Shown piece after piece: positions 45,546 to 54,482 of a DNA stretch of 55,812 nt (position 1 is its first letter; each line of letters begins with the position of its first letter). The notes under the pieces are model-generated. The model ran no database searches, was not told the DNA's origin, and saw nothing but the letters and a program-made list of their open reading frames with translations. This DNA comes from Caulobacteraceae bacterium (GTDB taxonomy: Bacteria > Pseudomonadota > Alphaproteobacteria > Caulobacterales > Caulobacteraceae). The stretch lies in contig JAIYCQ010000006.1 in NCBI GenBank assembly GCA_027487945.1, positions 1 through 55,812 on the forward strand. Reading direction: 5' to 3'. The position numbers were made by a program, and so were the translations under genes.

Positions 45546-48458
45546 TCAGTGCGCCTCGTCCCAGTTGTCGGCGGCCCTCGCTTCGACCACCAGTGGCACG
45601 CTCAGGTCGACGGCGGGAACCGACGCCTTCTCCATCACAGGGCGGATGACCGCGATGGCGGCGTCGGCCTTGTCGCGCGGGGCCTCGAAGATCAGTTCGT
45701 CGTGCACCTGCAGCAGCATCTTCACGTCCCGCAGACCGGCCTCGGCCAGGGCCGCCGGCATCCGCATCATCGCCCGGCGGATGATGTCCGCCGCCGCGCC
45801 CTGGATCGGCGCATTGATGGCGGCCCGCTCGCCGAACTGACGCTCGGCGCCCGACTTGGAGTGGATCGCCGGAATGTGGATGCGACGCCCGAAGATGGTC
45901 GAGACGAAGCCGGCCTCGCGCACCTCGGCGCGGGTCCGGTCCATGTAGGCGCGGATGCCGGGGAAGCGCTCGAAATAGGTCTTGATGTAGGCGCCGGCCT
46001 CGCCCTGGTCGATGCCCAGCTGGTTGGCCAGGCCGAAGGCGCTGATGCCGTAGACGATGCCGAAGTTGATCGCCTTGGCGCGGCGACGGGTCTCGGCGGG
46101 CATGCCCTCGACGGGAACCCCGAACATCTCCGAGGCCGTGGCCGCGTGGATGTCGAGTCCTGCCTTGAAGGCGCGCTTGAGCTCGGGGATGTCGCCGATA
46201 TGGGCCAGCAGCCGCAGCTCGATCTGGCTGTAGTCGGCGCTGATCAGAACGTTGCCGGGCGCGGCGACGAAGGCCTGGCGGATCTGGCGGCCGATTTCGT
46301 TGCGGACGGGGATGTTCTGCAGGTTCGGGTCCGACGAGGCCAGCCGCCCCGTGGTGGCCGCGGCCAGCTGGTAGGAGGTGTGGACGCGGTGGGTGGCTGG
46401 ATCGGCCGCCGCCGACAGGGCGTCGGTGTAGGTGCCTTTCAGCTTCGACAGCTGCCGCCAGTCCAGCAGGGTGCGGGGCAGGTCATGGCTCAGGGCCAGC
46501 TCCTCGAGGATGCTGGCGTCGGTGGCGAACTGCCCGCTGGCGGTCTTCTTGCCGCCGGGCAGGTTCATCTCCCCGAACAGGATATCGCCGATCTGTCTGG
46601 GACTGCCGAGGTTGAACGGCCGGCCGGCCAGCGCGTGGGCGGTGGCCTCGAGTTCGACCATCTTCATGCCGAACTCGTGGCTCAGCCGCCGCAGGCGGTC
46701 GGGATCGACGCGGATACCCTCCAGCTCCATGTCGGCGAGGACGGCGGGCATGCCGCGCTCCAGCGTCTCATAGACGGTCAGCAGTCCCTCGCGGGCGAGC
46801 CGCGGCTTGAGGAGCCGCCAGAGCCGCAGCGTTACGTCGGCGTCCTCCGCCGCATAGCGGGTCGCGGGCGCCAGTTCGACATGTCTGAACGACTTCTGCG
46901 CCTTGCCGGTCCCGGCCACCTGTTTGAACGGGATGGGGTCATGGCCCAGGTGTAGCCGCGCCAGCTCGTCCATCCCGTGGCCGTGGAGGCCGCCTTCCAG
47001 GACGTAGGAGATCAGCATGGTGTCGTCGATCGGCGCCACGCGGACGCCCAGCCGCGCCATCACCGCCATGTCGTACTTGCCGTTCTGGGTGACCTTCAGA
47101 ACCGCCGGGTCCTCGAGCAGGACCTTCAGCCGGGCCAGGGCCGTGGCCTTGTCGAGCTGGATTATCGGCTCGCGGGTGTCGGGCGTATCGCCGAAGTCCA
47201 GACCGCCGGACCCTTCCATCGGCGTATGGGCATGGGTCAGCGGAATGTAGCAGGCGTCGTTCGGGCCGATGGCCAGGGAGACGCCGCACAGCCCGGCGTG
47301 GGTCGCCGACAGGGCGTCGGTCTCGGTGTCGAACCCGACCACGCCGGCCAGGGTCGCCCGGGCGATGAAGGCGTCGAGCGCCTCCAGGGTCTGGATGCAC
47401 TGGTAGGCGTCGTGGTCGAACGGCTGGGCCGCCACCTCGGTGTTCACCGCCTGGGGCGCGTAGCGGGGCGAGATGACCGGCGCGGTCGGCGCAGGGGCCC
47501 GGCCCTGGAAGGCCTGGCCGTCATGGGTCTCGTGCCTGCCGTCGCCGACGCGACGCTGAAGGCTGCGGAACTCCATCAGCTCGAGGAAGGCCGACAGGGT
47601 GGCGGGATCGGGATCGCGGACGGCGAAATCGGCGATCGGCTCGGGCGCCGGCGCATCGCAGGCCAGGCGAACCAGTTCGCGGCTGAGCAGGATCTGGTCC
47701 CGGTAGGCGATCAGCGTCTCGCGCCGCTTGGGCTGTTTGATCTCCCCGGCCCGGGCCAGAAGGGTGTCGAGGTCACCGTACTCGTCCAGCAGCGCCGCGG
47801 CGGTCTTGGGGCCGATGCCCGGCGCGCCCGGGACGTTGTCGACGCTGTCGCCGATCAGCGCCTGCAGATCGACCATCTTGTCCGGGGTGACCCCGAACTT
47901 CTCCATGACCGCCTCTTCCTCGAGGCGACGGTCCTTCATCGGATCGTACATGACGACGCCGCCGCCGATCAGCTGCATCAGGTCCTTGTCGGAGGACACG
48001 ATCACTGCCTCGCCGCCGGCGTCCCGCGCCTGGCAGGCGTAGGTGGCGATCAGGTCGTCGGCCTCGTAGCCGGGCAGCTCCACGCAGTGGACGCCGAAGG
48101 CCTTCGTCGCCTCGCGCACCAGCGGAAACTGCGGGATCAGGTCCTCCGGCGCCGGCGGGCGGTGGGCCTTGTACTGATCGTACAGCGTGTTGCGGAACGT
48201 CTTCTCGGAGTGGTCGAAGATGGCCGCCAGGTGGGTCGGACCGTCGGCGCCCTTCATGTCCTTGAGCAGCTTCCACAGCATGTTGCAGTAGCCCTGCACC
48301 GCCCCGACCGGCAGGCCGTCGGACTTGCGCGTCAGCGGCGGCAACGCGTGGTAGGCCCGGAAGATGTAGGCCGAGGCGTCGATCAGATAGAGCCGCAGCG
48401 GGGCTCCGTCCCGGGTCAGCGGGCGATCTTCGGCGGGCGGCGCGGCGGTGTCGGTCAT
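45546..48458 (-). CDS. polA: DNA polymerase I
   Basis: About 970 residues with three domains. The N-terminal 5'-3' exonuclease has LYLIDASAYIFRAYHALPPL and IVSSDKDLMQL. The 3'-5' proofreading domain (~residues 345-530) appears intact: VVGFDTETDALS, TQNGKYDMAVMARL and YAAEDADVTLRLW carry the DEDD residues. The polymerase domain has motif A SADYSQIELRLLAHI, motif B RRRAKAINFGIVYGIS and motif C LQVHDELIFEAP. It fills Okazaki gaps and repair tracts. The start at 48458 gives the expected N-terminus; the frame is open slightly upstream. Confidence 0.97.
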   Translation of the reverse strand: MTDTAAPPAEDRPLTRDGAPLRLYLIDASAYIFRAYHALPPLTRKSDGLPVGAVQGYCNMLWKLLKDMKGADGPTHLAAIFDHSEKTFRNTLYDQYKAHRPPAPEDLIPQFPLVREATKAFGVHCVELPGYEADDLIATYACQARDAGGEAVIVSSDKDLMQLIGGGVVMYDPMKDRRLEEEAVMEKFGVTPDKMVDLQALIGDSVDNVPGAPGIGPKTAAALLDEYGDLDTLLARAGEIKQPKRRETLIAYRDQILLSRELVRLACDAPAPEPIADFAVRDPDPATLSAFLELMEFRSLQRRVGDGRHETHDGQAFQGRAPAPTAPVISPRYAPQAVNTEVAAQPFDHDAYQCIQTLEALDAFIARATLAGVVGFDTETDALSATHAGLCGVSLAIGPNDACYIPLTHAHTPMEGSGGLDFGDTPDTREPIIQLDKATALARLKVLLEDPAVLKVTQNGKYDMAVMARLGVRVAPIDDTMLISYVLEGGLHGHGMDELARLHLGHDPIPFKQVAGTGKAQKSFRHVELAPATRYAAEDADVTLRLWRLLKPRLAREGLLTVYETLERGMPAVLADMELEGIRVDPDRLRRLSHEFGMKMVELEATAHALAGRPFNLGSPRQIGDILFGEMNLPGGKKTASGQFATDASILEELALSHDLPRTLLDWRQLSKLKGTYTDALSAAADPATHRVHTSYQLAAATTGRLASSDPNLQNIPVRNEIGRQIRQAFVAAPGNVLISADYSQIELRLLAHIGDIPELKRAFKAGLDIHAATASEMFGVPVEGMPAETRRRAKAINFGIVYGISAFGLANQLGIDQGEAGAYIKTYFERFPGIRAYMDRTRAEVREAGFVSTIFGRRIHIPAIHSKSGAERQFGERAAINAPIQGAAADIIRRAMMRMPAALAEAGLRDVKMLLQVHDELIFEAPRDKADAAIAVIRPVMEKASVPAVDLSVPLVVEARAADNWDEAH

Positions 48459-48506
48459 CGGGCGAATGTAGTCGCTGACTCGCACCGGGTCAGCCCGCCT
48501 TGGCCA

Positions 48507-49907
48507 TCATTCCGGCAGCCGGCCCAGCACCTCGGCGGCGAAGGTCGAGAGGGTGTCGTCGCGGGCGCCCATGATCACGATGCGGTCGCCGGGGCGGGCC
48601 AGCTCGACGAGCCGGTCGCCCACGGCGTCGCGACTGTCGAGCGCCTCCGCCCTGCCGCCGACGGCGACGATGTCGGCGGCGATGTCGGCGCTGGTGACGT
48701 CCATGGTCGTGGTGCCGCCGTGATAGACCGGCGGCGGCATCAACAGCACGTCGCCGGCCGCCAGGCCCGAGGCGAAGCCTTCGACAAACTCCCGGCGCAT
48801 CATCCGCAGCGGTCCGAAGCCATGCGGCTGGAACATCACCAGCAGGCGGCCGGGGAAGGCGTGCAGGGCTTCGAGGGTGGCGGCGATCTTGTCGGGGTTG
48901 TGGGCGAAGTCGTCGATGACGGTGACGCCGCCCTTGCGACCAACGATCTCCATCCGCCGCTTCACGCCGCTGTAGCCGGCCAGCGCCGCCGCCGCCTTGG
49001 CGAGATCAAGGCCGAGCGCCTTGGCCGCGCCCAGCGCCGCCATGGCGTTGGCGACGTTGTGGCGGCCGGGCACCCCCAGGGTCACGGGGATGTCGAGCCC
49101 GCCCACGTCGGTCAGGCGGAAGGCGATCGACTCGGGTGAGGGGACGATGTCCGAGGCTTCCAGATCCGCGCCCAGGTCCGAGAGGCTCCAGGTCACCAGA
49201 CGCTCCGGCCGGGCCTTGCTGGCCAGCAGCGCGGTTTCGTCGTTGTCGAGGTTCAGCACCACCCGGTGGGCCCGGTCAGCAAAGCCGGCGAACAGGGTCC
49301 GCAGCTCGGCCATCGACTTGTGGTCCTCGGAGATGTTGTTGATCACCGCCACGGTCGCATCATAGCGGGCGATGGAGCCGTCGCTCTCGTCGACCTCGCT
49401 GACGAACAGGTCGCCGCCGCCGACCAGGGCGCTGGCGAAGGGGATGTCGTCGGTGACAAAGTTCTTCATCACCGCGCCGTTCATGACCGTGGGGTCCTGA
49501 CCGAGACTGTGCAGGATCCAGGCGATCATCGCCGTGGTCGTCGACTTGCCGCTGGTGCCGGCGACGCCGATCGAGCGCGGGGCGCTGTTGAACAGGTCGG
49601 CGAGCAGTTCGGGACGGCGCAGGACGGTGGCGCCCAGTTCGCGGGCGCGGACCATGTCCGGCACGGTGTCCTCGACCGCCGCGCTGGCGACAATGACCTG
49701 GTCGGCGCTGATCACGCCGCTGCCATCCTGCGGATGCAGGCCGATGTCGAGGTCGGCGAGGAACTGGAACTTCGCGCCGGTCATGCCCTTGTCGAGCGCC
49801 CGGTCGGAGCCCTCGACCCGCACGCCCATGGCCTGGACGATCAGGGCCAGCGGCAGCATGCCGCTGCCGCCGATGCCGGAAAAGAAGTAGGGTCTGTCGC
49901 GAAGCAT
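48507..49907 (-). CDS. Mur ligase family protein (MurC/Mpl-like)
   Basis: About 466 residues. Mur ligase layout: UDP-sugar-binding Rossmann start [18 protein letters not shown] loop [14 protein letters not shown] (Lys121), central [10 protein letters not shown], and the C-terminal domain with [23 protein letters not shown]. It would join an amino acid or peptide to UDP-MurNAc. The divergent neighbour is an LD-carboxypeptidase, which releases the tripeptide that Mpl enzymes reattach, so an Mpl-type recycling role is more likely than being the sole MurC. That is inference; an L-alanine-adding MurC cannot be excluded. The start at 49907 gives the conserved N-terminus. Confidence 0.85.
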   Translation of the reverse strand: MLRDRPYFFSGIGGSGMLPLALIVQAMGVRVEGSDRALDKGMTGAKFQFLADLDIGLHPQDGSGVISADQVIVASAAVEDTVPDMVRARELGATVLRRPELLADLFNSAPRSIGVAGTSGKSTTTAMIAWILHSLGQDPTVMNGAVMKNFVTDDIPFASALVGGGDLFVSEVDESDGSIARYDATVAVINNISEDHKSMAELRTLFAGFADRAHRVVLNLDNDETALLASKARPERLVTWSLSDLGADLEASDIVPSPESIAFRLTDVGGLDIPVTLGVPGRHNVANAMAALGAAKALGLDLAKAAAALAGYSGVKRRMEIVGRKGGVTVIDDFAHNPDKIAATLEALHAFPGRLLVMFQPHGFGPLRMMRREFVEGFASGLAAGDVLLMPPPVYHGGTTTMDVTSADIAADIVAVGGRAEALDSRDAVGDRLVELARPGDRIVIMGARDDTLSTFAAEVLGRLPE

Positions 49908-49965
49908 CCCCGGGCAATATACGCTCACGGTCAAGGCGGCAAACGGCCGGAAGGACGCGGACGGG

Positions 49966-50799
49966 ATGGGCGAGCGGGTCAGGATCGGCGTGGTCGCGCC
50001 CTCGTCCTTCATCGACCCCGGCGTGCCCGAGGAGGTCGCGGCCTTCGCCCGGGCGCGCTACGGCGACCGGGTCGCGCTGATCTTCGATCCCCAGTGTTTC
50101 GCCCGCCACGGCCACTTCGCCGGAACCGACGCCGAGCGGGCGGAGGGCGTGCTTCGCATCGCCAATGATCCGGACATCGACGCGGTCTGGTTCGCGCGCG
50201 GCGGCTACGGCTCCTGCCGTCCGGCCGAGGCCATCCTGGCGGGACTGGGCGAGGCGGCGCGGCGCAAGGCCTGGATGGGCTACAGCGACGGTGGAGCCCT
50301 GCTGGCGGGGCTCTACCGGGCGGGGCTGCCGCACCTCGCGCACGGGCCGCTGCCCCACGACATCCGCCGCGCCGGCGGCGAGGCCGCCGTGGCCCGGGCC
50401 CTGGGCTGGCTGGTCGACCGCGACCCCGCCGCGCTGGAGCCCGGCCTCGTCCCCGGCGAAAAGGTCGCGGCCTTCAACCTGACCATCCTCAGCCAGATCC
50501 TCGGCACGCCGCTGGAGCCGGACCTGACCGGCCATGTGCTGATGCTCGAGGAGGTCGGCGAGTACGCCTATCGCATCGACCGGATGATGTTCCACCTGAC
50601 CGGCAACCCGGCCATCCGCCGGGTGAAGGGCATCCGGCTCGGCCGCTGCCTGGTCGACGACAACCCGACCGCCGACTTCGGGCTGTCGGCCGAGGAGATC
50701 GTCCGCTTCTGGTGTGAACGGGCCGGCATCCCGTTTCTCGGCGCGGCCGACATCGGGCACGACGCCGACAACAGGGTTGTCCCGTTCGGGGGGATCTGA
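49966..50799 (+). CDS. ldcA: LD-carboxypeptidase (S66 family)
   Basis: A 277-residue S66 peptidase that removes the terminal D-alanine from muropeptide tetrapeptides in the cytoplasm during cell-wall recycling. The catalytic triad can be proposed as Ser107 in MGYSDGGAL, Glu196 in LEEVGEY and His265 in [19 protein letters not shown] and the [12 protein letters not shown]-terminus are family marks. Divergent from the Mur ligase gene across 58 bp, so the two may share control. Confidence 0.92.
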   Translation: MGERVRIGVVAPSSFIDPGVPEEVAAFARARYGDRVALIFDPQCFARHGHFAGTDAERAEGVLRIANDPDIDAVWFARGGYGSCRPAEAILAGLGEAARRKAWMGYSDGGALLAGLYRAGLPHLAHGPLPHDIRRAGGEAAVARALGWLVDRDPAALEPGLVPGEKVAAFNLTILSQILGTPLEPDLTGHVLMLEEVGEYAYRIDRMMFHLTGNPAIRRVKGIRLGRCLVDDNPTADFGLSAEEIVRFWCERAGIPFLGAADIGHDADNRVVPFGGI

Positions 50800-50804
50800 C
50801 GCCG

Positions 50805-51080
50805 CTAGTGGCCGGCCGAACCCTCGAAGACGCCCGGCGCCAGCCGCTCGTCCTCGTCGCCCGGGCCGGTCGCGGCCACGAAGCGGCGGTCGCAGTAGGG
50901 GCAGTCGACCCAGCCGGCCTCGCCCATCTCGAGCCAGACGCGCGGGTGGCCGAGCGCCCCGCCAACGCCCTCGCAGGCGATGCGGTGCGAGCGGACCGTC
51001 ACCGTCTCCGGCGCGGGAAACTGCGCCGCCTGCGGCAGCGGGGTGGCGGTCGGCGTCGTCGCCTTGGGCTTGCGGGCCAT
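50805..51080 (-). CDS. CHCC zinc-finger protein (NDUFS6-like)
   Basis: About 91 residues. A Pro/Ala-rich N-terminus precedes the zf-CHCC motif: ACEGVGGALGHPRVWLEM, then VDCPYCDRRF, giving Cys, His and two Cys ligands. This is the bacterial relative of the mitochondrial complex I subunit NDUFS6. The start at 51080 is preferred over the longer frame because upstream sequence is Arg/Pro-rich and not conserved-looking. Convergent with ldcA (5 bp gap). Confidence 0.88.
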   Translation of the reverse strand: MARKPKATTPTATPLPQAAQFPAPETVTVRSHRIACEGVGGALGHPRVWLEMGEAGWVDCPYCDRRFVAATGPGDEDERLAPGVFEGSAGH

Positions 51081-51181
51081 CGAGGGTCTTCCGTGCAATG
51101 CGTCAGGCCGCCCTTGGCTGGACGGCGCGCGAGGCATACCTATGCGACGCGCCGCTTTGGCGTCAACGACCCTGGGTCCCC

Positions 51182-52144
51182 ATGCAGCTCCCTGACTACG
51201 CGATCGAGGCCGAGGGCCTCTACAAGACCTACGCCGGCACCAAGACCACGCCGCCGAAGCAGGCGCTGAACGGCATCGACCTGAAGATTCCGCGTGGCTC
51301 GATCTTCGGGCTGCTGGGGCCGAACGGGGCAGGGAAGTCGACCTTCATCAACATCCTGGCCGGCCTGACCAAGAAGACCTCCGGCACGGTGCGGATCTGG
51401 GGCCGTGACATCGACGAGCGCTCTCGCGACGCCCGCGCCGCCATCGGGGTGGTGCCGCAGGAGCTGGCCGCCGACGTCTTCTTCACGCCGCGCGAATCGC
51501 TCGAGGTCCAGGCCGGCATGTACGGCGTGCCGAAGAGCGAGCGCCGCACCGATGAACTGCTGGCGGCGCTGGGCCTGAGCGACAAGGCCGGCGCCTATGT
51601 CCGCATGCTGTCGGGCGGCATGAAGCGCCGCCTGATGGTAGCCAAGGCCATGGTCCACCAGCCGCCGGTGCTGATCCTCGACGAGCCGACCGCCGGGGTC
51701 GACGTCGAGCTGCGCCGCCAGCTGTGGAACTACGTCGTCGGCCTCAACCAGATGGGCGTGACCATCGTGCTGACCACCCACTACCTGGAAGAGGCTCAGG
51801 AGCTCTGCGACCAGATCGCCATCATCAACCGGGGCGAGGTGGCGGCCTGCGAGCCGACCGGGACCCTGCTCAAGCGGCTGGACACCCGCAACGTCGTGGT
51901 GACGCCCGACCAGCCGGTGGCCACGGCGCCCGACCTGACCGGCTTCGAGACCCGCCTGCGCGGCGGCGGCTCCTTCGCCGTCACCTACAAGACCGGCCAG
52001 TCCAGCGTCGAGCAGGTCCTGGCGGCTGTGAAGGCCAGCGGCCTGAGCATCAAGGACATCGCCACCGAGGATCCGGACCTGGAAGACGTCTTCCTCGCCC
52101 TGACCTATGAAGCGCCCGGCGGGGTCAGTCCGACGAAGGACTGA
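51182..52144 (+). CDS. ABC transporter ATP-binding protein
   Basis: 320 residues. Walker A GPNGAGKST (residues 46-54), Q-loop VVPQE, signature LSGGMKRRLMVAKAM, Walker B VLILDEPTAGVD and the switch TTHYLEEA are all present. A ~90-residue C-terminal extension (NVVVTPDQPVATAPDLT, then EDPDLEDVFLALTYE) is the type seen in YadG/CcmA-like exporters. It should power an ABC-2 type exporter, but no permease gene follows; instead an inverted-repeat element and the rubredoxin gene. The partner is probably encoded elsewhere. Confidence 0.94.
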   Translation: MQLPDYAIEAEGLYKTYAGTKTTPPKQALNGIDLKIPRGSIFGLLGPNGAGKSTFINILAGLTKKTSGTVRIWGRDIDERSRDARAAIGVVPQELAADVFFTPRESLEVQAGMYGVPKSERRTDELLAALGLSDKAGAYVRMLSGGMKRRLMVAKAMVHQPPVLILDEPTAGVDVELRRQLWNYVVGLNQMGVTIVLTTHYLEEAQELCDQIAIINRGEVAACEPTGTLLKRLDTRNVVVTPDQPVATAPDLTGFETRLRGGGSFAVTYKTGQSSVEQVLAAVKASGLSIKDIATEDPDLEDVFLALTYEAPGGVSPTKD

Positions 52145-52163
52145 AGGTCATGCCCGGTGCGGC

Positions 52164-52259
52164 CTTCGACACGCCGCTTCGCGGCTGCTCAGGATGACGT
52201 CTTTGGAAGGCTCCTCTCCGACGTCATGCTGAGCAGCGCTCGAAGAGCGCCTGTCGAAG
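52164..52259. repeat. Long imperfect inverted repeat (REP-like)
   Basis: Left arm 52164-52200 (CTTCGACA ... TGCTCAGGATGACGT) is matched by right arm 52221-52259 (ACGTCATGCTGAGCAGCG ... TGTCGAAG) around a 20-nt spacer. It is an intergenic palindrome of the kind scattered in Caulobacterales genomes and may act as a bidirectional terminator for the convergent ABC and rubredoxin genes. Confidence 0.72.
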
Positions 52260-52278
52260 CACGCAGGGGACCGGCTCC

Positions 52279-52461
52279 CTACAGCTCGATCATGTCGAAG
52301 TCGGACTTGGGCGTCCCGCACAGCGGGCAGACCCAGTCGGCGGGGATATCGGCCCAGCGGGTGCCGGGGGCCAGGCCCTCGCCGGGATCGCCTTCCGCCT
52401 CGTCGTAGAGGTAGCCGCAGGTCCGGCACTGCCAGGTCTTGTAGGCGTCGTCCTTGGTCAT
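52279..52461 (-). CDS. Rubredoxin
   Basis: 60 residues. The iron-binding pairs are intact: [15 protein letters not shown] and [14 protein letters not shown], with [11 protein letters not shown] between them. It is a one-electron carrier. Its ATG overlaps the TetR stop (ATGA), so it is co-expressed with the regulator that faces the P450 gene. Whether it reduces that P450 is speculative; rubredoxins more often serve alkane hydroxylases or detoxifying oxidases. Confidence 0.95.
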   Translation of the reverse strand: MTKDDAYKTWQCRTCGYLYDEAEGDPGEGLAPGTRWADIPADWVCPLCGTPKSDFDMIEL

Positions 52462-53108
52462 GCTGTCGGGTCCGGCTGAGGTTGGGCGGCGAAACTGAGG
52501 CGCAGCATCGCCAGACTGGTTTCGCGAATGGGATCGAGATCGATGTCCGGATCGACCAGGCACTGCACCGACAGGCCCAGCAGCAGGCTGCCGACCATCA
52601 GGGCGGCGGCGTCGGGGTCGAGGTCGGCGCGGATCGCGCCCTCGTCCTGGCCGCGGATGACGATGCCCTCAAGCAGGCGCTCGACCCGCTCGTGCGACGC
52701 CGCGAAGGCCGTGCGGAGCGCCGACAGGTCCGACACCGCGTCCGCCAGCAGCATGAAGTAGGCCCGACCTTCCGCTTCCAGTCTCAGGTGGCGCAGATAG
52801 TGGTCGACATAGCCCAGCAAGGCCTCGAGCCCGGGCGCGGTCTCCATGCCGGCCGCGGCGAGGGCCTCGGCCTGCCGTTCGTGCAGGTGGCTGATCAGCG
52901 CTTCGGTCATGCCCTGTTTGGAGCCGAACTTCTGGGTGGCGAGGCCGCGGCTGTAGCCGGCGCGGGCGCCGATGGCCTCGAAGGTCGCAGCCCGCACGCC
53001 CTGCTCGACGATCACCTCCGTCGCGGCGCGCAGCAGGCGTTGTTCGGACTCGTCGCGGCGCTGGGCCTGCGAGCGCCGGGTCGTGACGGTCTGGTCGCGG
53101 TCGGGCAT
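52458..53108 (-). CDS. TetR-family transcriptional regulator
   Basis: 216 residues with an N-terminal TetR helix-turn-helix ([32 protein letters not shown] and [15 protein letters not shown] read as consecutive pieces) and a helical ligand-binding part. It is divergent from the P450 gene across 104 bp and coupled to rubredoxin. It is probably an autoregulated repressor of both directions. Confidence 0.93.
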   Translation of the reverse strand: MPDRDQTVTTRRSQAQRRDESEQRLLRAATEVIVEQGVRAATFEAIGARAGYSRGLATQKFGSKQGMTEALISHLHERQAEALAAAGMETAPGLEALLGYVDHYLRHLRLEAEGRAYFMLLADAVSDLSALRTAFAASHERVERLLEGIVIRGQDEGAIRADLDPDAAALMVGSLLLGLSVQCLVDPDIDLDPIRETSLAMLRLSFAAQPQPDPTA

Positions 53109-53138
53109 GACGGAACCCTAACTTATTTGTTGGCCGTA

Positions 53139-53154
53139 TAGCAACTGAATGCTA
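53139..53154. promoter_or_regulatory. Candidate TetR operator dyad
   Basis: TAGCA-ACTGAA-TGCTA is a perfect 5-bp dyad with a 6-nt spacer between the tetR and P450 genes; a second, overlapping pair GTTG-N9-CAAC lies just to the left. Position and symmetry fit a TetR operator. Confidence 0.45.
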
Positions 53155-53212
53155 GCCTCGCGTGGAGGCTGCCCGTCGAGAGCCGCCATGGGAAGACGCA
53201 AGGAGCGCCAGC

Positions 53213-54481
53213 ATGATCCCGCAGGACGTCGCCAACACCATCATCGATCCCAAGGCCTATGCCGACTGGAACCGCGTCGACGACGCCTTCCGCTGGCTTC
53301 GCGCCAACGCCCCGCTGGAACAGGCCCAGCCCGACGGCTTCGACCCCTTCTGGGTGGTCACCCGCTTCGACGACATCCAGGCGGTCGAGAAGCAGAACGA
53401 GCTGTTCCACAACGGCGACCGGTCGACCGTGGTCACGACCATCGAGGCCGACCGCAAGGTGCGCGAGATGACCGGCGGCTCGCCCCATCTGGTGCGGTCC
53501 CTGGTCCAGATGGACAATCCCGACCACTTCGCCTACCGGCGCCTGACCCAGGCCTGGTTCCTGCCGCAGAACATCCGTGGCCTGGAGGCGCGTATCCGCG
53601 AGATCGCCCGGGGCTTCGTCGACCGCATGGCGGCCAGGGGCGACCGCTGCGACTTCGCCAAGGACGTGGCCTTCCTCTATCCGCTGCATGTCATCATGGA
53701 AGTCCTCGGCGTTCCGGAGATCGACGAGCCCCGGATGCTGAAGCTGACCCAGGAGCTGTTCGGCAGCGCCGACGCCGAACTGAACCGCGGCGGCGCCGTG
53801 ACCGACGTCGACACGGGGCTGGCCAACCTGCAGGCCACGGTCATGGACTTCATGACCTACTTCAACGCCATGACCGAGGATCGCCGCGCCAATCCGCGCC
53901 AGGACCTCGCCAGCGTGATCGCCAACGGCCAGATCGAAGGCAAGCCGCTCGGTCACCTGGAGGCGATGAGCTACTACATCATCGCCGCCACCGCCGGTCA
54001 CGACACCACCTCCAGCACCACCGCCGGGGCCATGTGGGCCCTGGCCGAGAACCCCGACCAGTTCCGCAAGCTGAAGGAAAACCCCGCCCTGATCCCCGGC
54101 CTTGTCGAGGAGTCGATCCGCTGGGAGACGCCGGTGAAGCACTTCATGCGCACCGCGACCGAGGATACGGAACTGGCCGGCCGCAAGATCGCCAAGGGCG
54201 ACTGGCTCCTGCTCAGCTATCCGTCCGGCAACCGCGACGAGACGGTGTTCACCGACCCCTACCGCTTCGACATCGAGCGGACGCCGAACAAGCATGTCGC
54301 CTTCGGCTACGGCGCCCACGTCTGTCTCGGCCAACATCTGGCGCGCATGGAAATGCGGGTGCTCTGGGAAGAGCTGCTGCCGCGTCTCGAGAGCATCGCA
54401 CTGGACGGTACGCCGCGCCGCATGGAGGCCAGCTTCGTCTGCGGGCCCAAGTCGGTGCCGGTCCGGTTCAGGATGACCTGA
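53213..54481 (+). CDS. Cytochrome P450
   Basis: 422 residues, soluble. I-helix oxygen-activation motif AGHDTTSSTTAG, ExxR motif EESIRWE, and the haem-binding loop FGYGAHVCLGQHLARME with the thiolate cysteine near residue 360. AGGAG lies eight bases before the ATG at 53213; an upstream in-frame start at 53162 is less likely. It is a typical class I bacterial monooxygenase needing a ferredoxin; none but the rubredoxin is nearby. The substrate is unknown. Expression is probably repressed by the divergent TetR. Confidence 0.95.
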   Translation: MIPQDVANTIIDPKAYADWNRVDDAFRWLRANAPLEQAQPDGFDPFWVVTRFDDIQAVEKQNELFHNGDRSTVVTTIEADRKVREMTGGSPHLVRSLVQMDNPDHFAYRRLTQAWFLPQNIRGLEARIREIARGFVDRMAARGDRCDFAKDVAFLYPLHVIMEVLGVPEIDEPRMLKLTQELFGSADAELNRGGAVTDVDTGLANLQATVMDFMTYFNAMTEDRRANPRQDLASVIANGQIEGKPLGHLEAMSYYIIAATAGHDTTSSTTAGAMWALAENPDQFRKLKENPALIPGLVEESIRWETPVKHFMRTATEDTELAGRKIAKGDWLLLSYPSGNRDETVFTDPYRFDIERTPNKHVAFGYGAHVCLGQHLARMEMRVLWEELLPRLESIALDGTPRRMEASFVCGPKSVPVRFRMT

Positions 54482-54482
54482 C

